Shown piece after piece: positions 1-5,512 of a stretch of 7,598 nt of DNA. Within the stretch, counting starts at the first letter, position 1. Each line of letters starts with the position of its first letter. Made by a program: the position numbers and the translations under genes. The notes beneath the pieces are model-generated. The model was not told the origin of the DNA and ran no database searches. It worked only from the letters and a program-made list of their open reading frames with translations. Origin of the DNA: Lachnospiraceae bacterium (GTDB lineage: Bacteria; Bacillota_A; Clostridia; Lachnospirales; Lachnospiraceae); assembly GCA_017632755.1 (NCBI GenBank), contig JAGBQU010000192.1, positions 1 through 7,598 on the forward strand. Reading direction: 5' to 3'.

Positions 1-57
1 AAATAATTTTTCCAATTCCTCCACCGTAAAATCGAGAGGATTCATCAGGTGTCTCAT
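1..57 (-). CDS. pyrB: Probable aspartate carbamoyltransferase, N-terminal fragment (cut by window edge)
   Basis: Only the first 19 codons are inside the window, reading leftwards from an ATG at 57-55. The peptide begins MRHLMNPLDFTVEELEKL. From general family knowledge this resembles the start of clostridial aspartate carbamoyltransferases, where an N-terminal 'PLDF/DLS-VEE(L/I)' helix precedes the carbamoyl-phosphate domain. That enzyme makes carbamoyl-aspartate in the committed step of pyrimidine synthesis. A purine-rich ribosome binding site (GAAAGGAAAAG) sits just upstream of this ATG and favours it over the internal Met5. The preceding gene on the same strand is a nitroreductase, with a long palindrome between them. 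The related ornithine carbamoyltransferase cannot be excluded on 19 residues, and no catalytic residue (such as the STRTR motif) is visible. Confidence 0.55.
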   Translation of the reverse strand, partial: MRHLMNPLDFTVEELEKLF

Positions 58-90
58 AATTGCTTTTCCTTTCTCTTTATCCTTTAAAAT

Positions 91-128
91 AGGCAGGTTA
101 TAAATGGAAGGTCATTTATAATCTGCCT
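91..128 (-). terminator. 16-bp inverted repeat between nitroreductase and pyrB (terminator or operator)
   Basis: Arms 91-106 and 113-128 pair over 16 positions with one mismatch (G:U in one orientation, A:C in the other), around a 6-nt loop. Read leftwards, the hairpin follows the nitroreductase stop codon by only 6 nt and is followed by a short T-rich stretch (ATTTTA). It could therefore be an intrinsic terminator with a weak U-tract. It also covers the -10 box and start site of a candidate pyrB promoter, so an operator or leader-hairpin role is equally possible. Confidence 0.55.
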
Positions 129-143
129 GAAAGATCATTTGAA
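115..143 (-). promoter_or_regulatory. Candidate pyrB promoter
   Basis: On the minus strand a -35-like TTCAAA (143-138) is separated by 17 nt from a -10-like TATAAA (120-115). The -35 lies in the last codons of the nitroreductase gene and the -10 in the right arm of the 91-128 palindrome. This would place the start site near 108, in the palindrome's loop. It is supported by hexamer match and spacing only. Confidence 0.35.
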
Positions 144-674
144 GGTGAGTAAATCGTCTACTGTTTTTCTCTTGGGAGCAGAGGGAGTCTCGTCAGGGTA
201 TCCGATGGGAATAAGAGCCACAACCTCCCGATCCTCGGGAAGCTCAAGCAGCTCAGTTACTTTCTGATCATCAAAAATACCTAAGATAACGGTTCCGAGT
301 CCTGCCTCATAAGCAGCCAGACAAAAAGCTTCGCTGGCAATACCTGCATCAAACATCTGCCAGGAATCGCCTCGTCTTGTCGTGTAGGAACCATCACGAT
401 CAAAACCGGAACGGTTTTTCACGATCGAGACTGCGATCAGCATGGGGGCGTTTTTGATAATGTCCATGTTGTGAGGGAAATCTCCGCAGCATTCTTCTGC
501 GAGACGATCCTTAAGGGGATTGCTCACGGCAACATAGCGGGTGATCTGTGTGTTTTTCCAGCTTGGTGCATAGGAAGCGGTCTCCACGATGGATGCGAGC
601 AGTTCGCCTGAGACTGCGTCTGTTTTAAATTTTCTGATACTTCTTCTGCCTTTGATACATTCCTGCGCTAACAT
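135..674 (-). CDS. Nitroreductase-family FMN oxidoreductase
   Basis: The product is 179 aa, the usual size for single-domain nitroreductase-fold proteins. These bind FMN as dimers and use NAD(P)H to reduce nitro-compounds, quinones or other acceptors; the physiological substrate cannot be read from sequence. Visible hallmarks are the N-terminal RRSIRKF (residues 10-16, FMN phosphate contacts), APSWKNTQ (36-43), the central helix DAGIASEAFCLAAYEAGLG (109-127) and the C-terminal IPIGYPDE...PKRK (155-170). The start is well supported by AAAGGAGGG 4 nt upstream of the ATG. The gene is transcribed leftwards from a strong promoter about 170 nt upstream, through a structured leader. Its neighbour in the same direction is probable pyrB, with no obvious functional link. 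The cytoplasmic location is inferred from the lack of a signal peptide. Confidence 0.9.
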   Translation of the reverse strand: MLAQECIKGRRSIRKFKTDAVSGELLASIVETASYAPSWKNTQITRYVAVSNPLKDRLAEECCGDFPHNMDIIKNAPMLIAVSIVKNRSGFDRDGSYTTRRGDSWQMFDAGIASEAFCLAAYEAGLGTVILGIFDDQKVTELLELPEDREVVALIPIGYPDETPSAPKRKTVDDLLTFK

Positions 675-699
675 AAAACCCTCCTTTTATACTCACGAT

Positions 700-836
700 G
701 TGGCATGCCCGAAAGTCGGGCCGGATATTTCTATTACTTAAAAAGCGCTCCGCTATGGGTGCGCACTCGAGCGTAATGAAAATGTTGCATAAACGCAACC
801 GCGCTCGGCACGAGAACGCCGCGGGCGGCATTCATT
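700..836 (-). ncRNA. Highly structured leader or small-RNA-like element upstream of the nitroreductase gene
   Basis: This 137-nt stretch has no convincing gene but many self-complementary segments, and lies between a strong minus-strand promoter and the nitroreductase ribosome binding site. The hairpins seen are GCCGC/GCGGC (818-822 with 825-829), GTTGC/GCAAC (784-788 with 795-799) enclosed by CGAGCG/CGCTCG (768-773 with 802-807), and GCCCGA/TCGGGC (707-712 with 716-721). The GAGCG at 769-773 can pair instead with CGCTC at 746-750, which on the minus strand is followed closely by five Ts (744-740). That arrangement resembles a terminator/antiterminator choice. It matches no riboswitch class I recognise. 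It could also be a copy of a dispersed intergenic repeat, or the source of a short independent RNA. Confidence 0.5.
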
Positions 837-843
837 CTTATAT

Positions 844-872
844 ATGATAGCATAGGTGGCGGTCTCTTTCAA
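844..872 (-). promoter_or_regulatory. Promoter for the nitroreductase transcript
   Basis: On the minus strand, TTGAAA (872-867), a 17-nt spacer and TATCAT (849-844) form a near-consensus housekeeping sigma promoter. The predicted start site near 837 gives a 5' leader of about 160 nt before the nitroreductase ATG. It is divergent from the promoter at 909-937. Confidence 0.75.
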
Positions 873-908
873 TGAAAATCGTGCAGCTGCCGAAAATCGT
901 GAAATACC

Positions 909-937
909 TTGACTGCCCATTCCGGAATCAGTATACT
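909..937 (+). promoter_or_regulatory. Promoter for the PH-domain-like gene
   Basis: TTGACT (909-914), a 17-nt spacer and TATACT (932-937) are each within one base of the consensus hexamers. The predicted start near 944 leaves about 30 nt before the ATG at 974, just enough for the ribosome binding site. The promoter is back-to-back with the minus-strand promoter at 844-872, with 36 nt between the two -35 boxes. Confidence 0.8.
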
Positions 938-973
938 GAAGAAAGAGTCACATAAGAAAAAGGGGGAGCCAGG

Positions 974-1339
974 ATGGAATTTGTAGAGAAGAAACGTCTT
1001 TTGTTTTTTGGACTGCCATGGACCTTTACCCGCTATACGATCGGGGAAGAATGCATAACGATCCGTGCCGGATTTTTTAAGATCATCGAGGATGACTGTT
1101 ATATGTACAAGGTGCAGGATGTCAAACTCGAATGTACGCTGCTTGAGAGGATTTTTAAACTTTCCACTGTAGTCTGTTATACAGGGGATACCACCCATCA
1201 GAAACTGTGTTTGACACATATCCGAAACGGGCGTGCGATCAAGGACTTTATCTTTGAACAGTCCGAGAAGGCGCGTATGAAGAGACGTACCATCAACACG
1301 CTGGATATCGGAAGCGGAGACGTTGATCTGGACGATTAA
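974..1339 (+). CDS. Small PH-domain-like (bPH2/DUF304-type) protein
   Basis: A 121-aa protein. Residues 5-105 read as one bacterial pleckstrin-homology-like domain. They show alternating beta strands (RYTIGEECITIRAGFF, residues 20-35), then the 'KVQDVKLECTLLERIFKLSTV' type strand-turn-helix at 46-66, a GDTTHQKLCLTHI strand pair (71-83), and a closing helix rich in Arg/Lys (86-105). The bPH2 family usually has the pattern 'i.dv.v.qs.lqrlfgi..v', which fits 46-66. The acidic tail (DIGSGDVDLDD) is probably disordered. No membrane helix is present, unlike the longer YdbS/YdbT relatives. Ribosome binding site AGGGGGAG precedes the ATG, and the gene has its own promoter and terminator, so it is probably monocistronic. 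No biochemical function can be assigned. Confidence 0.75.
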   Translation: MEFVEKKRLLFFGLPWTFTRYTIGEECITIRAGFFKIIEDDCYMYKVQDVKLECTLLERIFKLSTVVCYTGDTTHQKLCLTHIRNGRAIKDFIFEQSEKARMKRRTINTLDIGSGDVDLDD

Positions 1340-1352
1340 TGCAGGGAACGCT

Positions 1353-1383
1353 ACAACGGCAACCATCAAGGTGCCGTTGTTTT
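1353..1383 (+). terminator. Rho-independent terminator after the PH-domain-like gene
   Basis: Arms 1353-1364 (ACAACGGCAACC) and 1370-1380 (GGTGCCGTTGT) pair over 11 bp with one bulged A and a 5-nt loop, followed by TTTT and further T/G sequence. It begins 13 nt after the stop codon of the plus-strand gene. The right arm and part of the loop encode the last codons and stop of the convergent membrane-protein gene. There is no U-tract in the opposite orientation, so termination should mainly serve the plus strand. Confidence 0.75.
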
Positions 1384-1782
1384 GTTGTGCCTGTCCGTTT
1401 TGTGATCGGACAGGATATATTCATACAAAAGCCCTGTACCAAACCAGAGCGGTGCATAGTCGAGGCGTATGACGCCGTCGACATTGTATTTGGCATCCGC
1501 ATAGTTCCATGGGCACAGATCCCGCTTTTTTAACATGCGGCCTGTGACAAATTCGGTGATGAAGATGCACAGGGTGTATATGGCGCCGCGGGAGAGAACA
1601 GATCTTTTGCAGATGAGCCTGGATAAAGGCGCGAGAGTGACGGCCATCCCGTAGATGGGAAACATCCAAAGCGAGGTGCGCCCCATGAGTTTATAGTTTC
1701 TTTTTGGGAGAGAAACGAGGGCTGTAAAGAGGATCTCGAGGCACCAGCCCAGTGTGCCGCAGGTGATAAATTTTTTGATCAT
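1366..1782 (-). CDS. CmpB-like membrane protein (putative ABC-transporter type IV family)
   Basis: From the ATG at 1782 the product is 138 aa, beginning MIKKFITCGTLGWCLEILFT. I place it in the CmpB-like 'putative ABC-transporter permease' family (PF06541 as I recall). Supporting motifs are GWCLEILFTAL at the first helix, LMGRTSLWMFPIYG (about residues 33-46), a helix near 65-85 (IYTLCIFITEFVTG), CPWNY (95-99), and VDGVIRLDYAPLWFGTGLLYE near the C-terminus. About four membrane helices are expected. The family's transport role is unproven. The frame stays open upstream to an ATG at 1866, but those extra 28 residues are Arg/Ser-rich and unlike the family. None of the candidate starts has a clear Shine-Dalgarno, so the start is chosen by homology. 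The stop codon lies in the terminator loop of the convergent gene. Confidence 0.75.
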   Translation of the reverse strand: MIKKFITCGTLGWCLEILFTALVSLPKRNYKLMGRTSLWMFPIYGMAVTLAPLSRLICKRSVLSRGAIYTLCIFITEFVTGRMLKKRDLCPWNYADAKYNVDGVIRLDYAPLWFGTGLLYEYILSDHKTDRHNKTTAP

Positions 1783-1801
1783 AGGATGAGTATGGGCAGA
1801 C

Positions 1802-1826
1802 CGTGCAGAAAATATACATCTGCGCG
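1802..1826. promoter_or_regulatory. Inverted repeat in the divergent intergenic region upstream of folC
   Basis: CGTGCAGA (1802-1809) and TCTGCGCG (1819-1826) are complementary over 8 positions including one G:T pair, around an AT-rich 9-nt centre. It lies in the 91-nt gap between the divergent membrane-protein gene and folC, where an operator could act on either. I could not find a convincing -35/-10 pair for folC here, so its promoter is unassigned and the repeat's role is a guess. Confidence 0.25.
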
Positions 1827-1873
1827 GCATTTTAGATTGAGCCGGGCAGGAGCCGGAGAGGAGCATTTAATCT

Positions 1874-3178
1874 ATGGATACACAAACAGCGGGCATGACC
1901 CGCAGACAGACGGAGCAATATATCGAGGAGCTTGGCAGCTATGGCAGTGTTCTGGGACTTGATCCGATGAAGAGACTTTGTGAGCGGCTGGATTTTATGC
2001 AAGGACTTCCGAAGGTGATCCACATCGCGGGGACGAACGGAAAGGGATCGACACTCGCCTTTGTCTCGACGATCCTGAAAGAGGCCGGATACAAGGTCGG
2101 ACGATACATTTCACCCACCGTCACGGAGTATCGTGAGCGGATACAGATCTCTGCGAAGATGATCACATGGAAGGATCTGGGCAGATACATGGCCAGGATC
2201 AAAACGGTCTGTGACGATATCGTAGCGGAAGGCTTTCCGCATCCGACCCTGTTTGAGGTTGAAACGGCGCTGTCCCTTCTCTATTTTACCGAGAAAAAAT
2301 GTGACTTTATCGTGCTGGAGACGGGACTCGGAGGCGCGCTCGATGCAACCAATATCATACCACAGCCCCTTGTCAGTGTACTCGCATCCATCAGCATGGA
2401 TCACATGGCTTTTCTGGGGGATACACTGGGAAAGATTGCAGAGCAAAAGTGCGGCATCATCAAACCGGGATATCCCGTTGTCAGTCAGATGCAGAGCGAG
2501 GAGGCACTTGGCGTGATCCGGCGCTGCTGCGAGAGCAGAGCGTGCGAGCTGTCGATGGTGGAAGAAGATCAGATCCGGCAGATAAAGTACGGGATCACGA
2601 AGCAGAGTTTTCGCTATCGCGGGGAAAAATATGAGATTCAACTGGCGGGTACCTACCAGATCGAAAATGCGGCACTTTCCGTTGAGGTCATTATGCAACT
2701 GCGGCGTCTGGGATATCAGATCTGTGACGAGGCGCTGAAAAAAGGACTTCGCGATACTGTCTGGACGGGGCGTTTTGAAGTCATCGCCAAAAGACCTCTT
2801 TTTGTGATCGACGGCGCTCACAACGAGGCTGCTGCCGGTCAGCTTGCAAAGTCTATACAATTTTATTTTACAAATAAGAGGATTATCTATATAATAGGAG
2901 TGTTGAAAGACAAGGAGTATGAAAAGATCATTCGACAGACAACCATGTATGCAGAGCAGATCATCACGGTCAAAACGCCGAACAATCCGCGCGCGATGGA
3001 TGCCTATGAGCTTGCAGAGGAAGTGAGCAGATATCATGGACATGTGACAAAGGCGGACAGTATAGAAGAGGCCGTGGAAATGGCATATCTGCTGGCGGAT
3101 CCGGGGAGCGTCATCGTAGCGTTCGGATCACTCTCCTATCTGGGAGATCTGATCCGTATCGTGCAAATGAGACGATGA
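1874..3178 (+). CDS. folC: Bifunctional dihydrofolate synthase / folylpolyglutamate synthase
   Basis: A 434-aa Mur-ligase-type enzyme of normal FolC length. It ligates L-glutamate to dihydropteroate and/or extends the polyglutamate tail of folates, using ATP in the cytoplasm. Clear motifs are the P-loop HIAGTNGKGST (residues 50-60), LETGLGGALDATN (about 150-162), the SMDHMAFLGDT segment followed by IAEQKCGIIKPG, whose QKCGI lysine matches the carbamylated Lys of the family, and DGAHN (313-317) at the C-terminal glutamate-ligase domain. GAGAGGAG lies 10 nt upstream of the first ATG. Met8 would look more like a typical FolC start but has no ribosome binding site. It is the first gene of the folate cluster, 43 nt ahead of folE. 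Whether it has one or both activities cannot be told from sequence. Confidence 0.93.
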   Translation: MDTQTAGMTRRQTEQYIEELGSYGSVLGLDPMKRLCERLDFMQGLPKVIHIAGTNGKGSTLAFVSTILKEAGYKVGRYISPTVTEYRERIQISAKMITWKDLGRYMARIKTVCDDIVAEGFPHPTLFEVETALSLLYFTEKKCDFIVLETGLGGALDATNIIPQPLVSVLASISMDHMAFLGDTLGKIAEQKCGIIKPGYPVVSQMQSEEALGVIRRCCESRACELSMVEEDQIRQIKYGITKQSFRYRGEKYEIQLAGTYQIENAALSVEVIMQLRRLGYQICDEALKKGLRDTVWTGRFEVIAKRPLFVIDGAHNEAAAGQLAKSIQFYFTNKRIIYIIGVLKDKEYEKIIRQTTMYAEQIITVKTPNNPRAMDAYELAEEVSRYHGHVTKADSIEEAVEMAYLLADPGSVIVAFGSLSYLGDLIRIVQMRR

Positions 3179-3221
3179 GGATGATCCGCCGTGTGAACGT
3201 TTGCGGAAAGGATGAAGGGTT

Positions 3222-3782
3222 ATGATAGATAAACAGAAGGTAGAACAAGCGATCAGACTGCTGCTGGAAGGGATCGGCGAGGATGTAAACCGGGAAGGTC
3301 TGCGTGAGACGCCTGCCAGGGTTGCTCGGATGTGCGAGGAGATCTATGCGGGCTTTGGTGACGATGCGGCAGTGCATCTGCAAAAGACATTTGCCTCAGA
3401 CAATCGTGAAATCGTGCTGGAGAGGGATATTCCGTTTTATTCCATGTGCGAGCATCACCTGATGCCGTTTTACGGAAAAGCGCATGTCGCATATGTACCA
3501 AACGGCCGTGTGGTTGGCTTGTCAAAGCTTGCCAGATGTGTGGAGGTATATGCCAAGAGACCGCAGATCCAGGAGCAAATGACGGTGCAGATCGCAGACG
3601 CGCTCATGCGTGATCTGGGAGCGAAGGGTGCGATGGTCATGCTGGAGGCCGAGCATATGTGTATGACCATGCGCGGTGTCAAAAAGCCGGGCAGTACCAC
3701 GGTTACAATTGTTAAAAGAGGTGTGTTTGAAGAAAATGAGAAACTTGAGAATATCTTCTATCACATGCTGGGAGCAGAGTGA
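3222..3782 (+). CDS. folE: GTP cyclohydrolase I
   Basis: A 186-aa protein that converts GTP to 7,8-dihydroneopterin triphosphate, the first step of pterin and folate synthesis. It is a zinc enzyme acting as a homodecamer in other bacteria. The diagnostic block [18 protein letters not shown] (74-91) holds zinc ligands Cys76 and His79 and the catalytic His78. The third zinc ligand is Cys147 in EHMCMTMRG (144-152). [21 protein letters not shown] (99-119) and KKPGSTTVT (154-162) are also canonical. The N-terminal [17 protein letters not shown] (19-35) is the conserved GTP-cyclohydrolase helix. A purine-rich AAAGGATGAAGG precedes the ATG. It is followed after 15 nt by folP, implying co-transcription. 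The zinc ligands show it is the type IA enzyme, not the FolE2 form. Confidence 0.97.
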   Translation: MIDKQKVEQAIRLLLEGIGEDVNREGLRETPARVARMCEEIYAGFGDDAAVHLQKTFASDNREIVLERDIPFYSMCEHHLMPFYGKAHVAYVPNGRVVGLSKLARCVEVYAKRPQIQEQMTVQIADALMRDLGAKGAMVMLEAEHMCMTMRGVKKPGSTTVTIVKRGVFEENEKLENIFYHMLGAE

Positions 3783-3797
3783 GAGGAAGGTTCAAAG

Positions 3798-4607
3798 ATG
3801 ATAATCGGAGGAAAACAGTTTGATACCGAACACGAGACCTATATCATGGGTATCCTCAATGTGACGCCGGATTCTTTTTCGGACGGAGGAAAATTTATCG
3901 GTTCGGATGAAGCGCTATGGCATGTCGGTGATATGATCCGGCAGGGCGCAGACATCATCGATGTAGGTGGTGAGTCGACGAGACCGGGATATAGCATGAT
4001 CAGTGATGCGGAGGAGATCGATCGCACGGCGGTGATCATAGAGCGGATCAAGGAAGAGTATGACATTCCCGTGTCGCTGGATACCTACAAAAGCTCCGTT
4101 GCCGAGGCCGGAATACTGGCAGGTGCGGATCTGATCAATGATATCTGGGGATTAAAGTACGATGAGAAGATGGCAGGTGTGATCGCAAAATACGGAGTTG
4201 CATGCTGTCTGATGCACAACAGAAAAGAAGCTGTATATCAGGATTTTTTGGAGGATGTGCTCCGTGATCTGAGGCAGAGCGTCCTGCTTGCAAGGGAAAG
4301 CGGGATCGATGATAAGCGGATCATTCTGGATCCGGGGGTTGGGTTCGGAAAGGATCTGCATCAGAATCTGCTGATCACGAACCGTCTCGAGTACCTGCAT
4401 GAGCTGGGTTATCCCATCTTGTTGGGAACTTCCCGTAAGTCCATGATCGGATTAACGTTGGATCTGCCGACGGACGAGCGCGTGGTGGGTACCGTGGCAA
4501 CGACCGTGCTGGCGGTGCAAAAAGGATGCTCTTTTGTGCGTGTGTACGATGTCAGGGAGAATCAGCAGGCAATCCGTATGGCGCGCGCCATCCTTGCGGA
4601 GGCGTGA
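3798..4607 (+). CDS. folP: Dihydropteroate synthase
   Basis: A 269-aa TIM-barrel enzyme that condenses 6-hydroxymethyl-7,8-dihydropterin pyrophosphate with p-aminobenzoate, the step inhibited by sulfonamides. Family motifs in order are MGILNVTPDSFSDGG (17-31, loop 1), DVGGESTRPG (55-64, loop 2), SLDTYKSSVAE (93-103), INDIWG (113-118), LDPGVGFGK (177-185), GTSRKS (210-215) with Lys214, and FVRVYDV (246-252). The last motif normally reads RVHDV. The conserved His that helps bind the pterin pyrophosphate is Tyr250 here, although the matching Arg248 is kept. GAGAGGAAGG precedes the ATG, and the gene begins 15 nt after folE. All other catalytic-site motifs look intact, so a functional enzyme is expected, possibly with altered anion binding. 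Confidence 0.95.
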   Translation: MIIGGKQFDTEHETYIMGILNVTPDSFSDGGKFIGSDEALWHVGDMIRQGADIIDVGGESTRPGYSMISDAEEIDRTAVIIERIKEEYDIPVSLDTYKSSVAEAGILAGADLINDIWGLKYDEKMAGVIAKYGVACCLMHNRKEAVYQDFLEDVLRDLRQSVLLARESGIDDKRIILDPGVGFGKDLHQNLLITNRLEYLHELGYPILLGTSRKSMIGLTLDLPTDERVVGTVATTVLAVQKGCSFVRVYDVRENQQAIRMARAILAEA

Positions 4608-4675
4608 GCATGTGGCCGCTAAGCAGCTGAAGCGAAAGCCGGGAACGGATATGGAAAAAAGAAGAGGGGGACAAT

Positions 4676-5494
4676 ATGGATACAATCGAGATAAAACAGT
4701 TAAAAGTGTTTGCGTATCATGGCGTTTTGGATCAGGAGAAAGAGCAGGGGCAGGAGTTTTATATCAATGTGAAGCTCTTTCTGGATCTGGAAAGGGCAGG
4801 ACTCTTTGATCAGCTGCCTATGACGGTTGACTACAGTACTGTCTGTGACATGGTCGTGAGTCATGCGAAGAATAACAGATATGATCTTCTGGAGGCATTG
4901 GCAGAGCAGACGATCGTGGAAGTGCTCAATGCGTTCCCCTTGCTCAGCGGTATGGAGATGGAGATCTTCAAGCCGCAGGCTCCGATCGCACACAGTTTTG
5001 AAAATGTATCGGTCAAGATCAGGCGCATGTGGCATACCGTGTATATCGGACTCGGCTCCAATATGGGAAACCGCAAGCAATACATCCAAAGCGGGATCGA
5101 TGCGCTTGAGGATAATCACTACTGCCGTGTGATCAATGTCTCGGAAATGATCGAGACCAAACCTTACGGTTATCTGGAGCAGGATGATTTTATAAACGGT
5201 GTTGTGAAGATCGAAACACTGCTCTCCCCGCAGATACTGCTTGATCTTCTGCATAAGATCGAGGATGATCAGGGGCGTGAGAGACTGATCCACTGGGGAC
5301 CGCGTACCCTGGATATGGATATCCTTTTTTTCGATCGCAAGATCATCGACACGCCGACTCTGCATATTCCGCATATCGATATGCCCAACAGGGAGTTTGT
5401 GCTCGCACCTCTCTGCGAGCTTGCACCGTATCTGCGGCATCCGCTTAACGGCCTGACTGTCAGCCAGATGCTGGAAAAGTACAGACAAGGATGA
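4676..5494 (+). CDS. folBK: Fused dihydroneopterin aldolase / hydroxymethyl-dihydropterin pyrophosphokinase
   Basis: One 272-aa frame carries two consecutive folate enzymes. Residues 1-118 are FolB: LKVFAYHGVLDQEKEQGQ (9-26), VDYSTV (51-56) with the conserved Tyr53, YDLLEALAE (69-77) and the catalytic-type Lys99 in FKPQAP. It cleaves dihydroneopterin to 6-hydroxymethyl-dihydropterin and glycolaldehyde. Residues 120-272 are FolK: YIGLGSNMGNR (123-133), PYGYLEQDDFINGV (163-176), WGPRTLDMDILFFD (207-220) with metal-binding Asp213 and Asp215, and HIPHIDMPNREFVLAPL (230-246). It pyrophosphorylates the FolB product. The fusion passes the intermediate between steps just before FolP. GAGGGGGAC precedes the ATG. 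The gap from folP is 68 nt with no terminator, so this is the last gene of the operon. FolBK fusions are known in Firmicutes. Confidence 0.95.
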   Translation: MDTIEIKQLKVFAYHGVLDQEKEQGQEFYINVKLFLDLERAGLFDQLPMTVDYSTVCDMVVSHAKNNRYDLLEALAEQTIVEVLNAFPLLSGMEMEIFKPQAPIAHSFENVSVKIRRMWHTVYIGLGSNMGNRKQYIQSGIDALEDNHYCRVINVSEMIETKPYGYLEQDDFINGVVKIETLLSPQILLDLLHKIEDDQGRERLIHWGPRTLDMDILFFDRKIIDTPTLHIPHIDMPNREFVLAPLCELAPYLRHPLNGLTVSQMLEKYRQG

Positions 5495-5512
5495 TCCCGA
5501 AGGAGCGGGTCA
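5492..5512. terminator. Short hairpin joining the stop codons of folBK and the convergent DUF5050 gene
   Basis: Left arm 5492-5499 (TGATCCCG) pairs with right arm 5506-5512 (CGGGTCA), with one bulged T and a 6-nt loop. The left arm starts with the folBK stop TGA. The right arm ends with the complement of the minus-strand gene's TGA, so the two stop codons pair with each other. No good T-run follows on the plus strand and only a T/C-rich stretch follows on the minus strand, so bidirectional termination here is plausible but weak. Confidence 0.45.

Noticed and set aside
625..831. 68-codon minus-strand frame across the nitroreductase leader
   Set aside because: It overlaps the nitroreductase start in another frame, has no ribosome binding site, and its sequence is explained by the structured leader and its inverted repeats.
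2111..3043. 310-codon minus-strand frame inside folC
   Set aside because: It is antisense to a clear folC with intact motifs. The translation shows no recognisable domain and is rich in Arg/His/Cys as expected of a shadow frame.
4700..5488. 262-codon minus-strand frame inside folBK
   Set aside because: It is fully antisense to a well-supported gene with all FolB and FolK motifs, and has no recognisable family.
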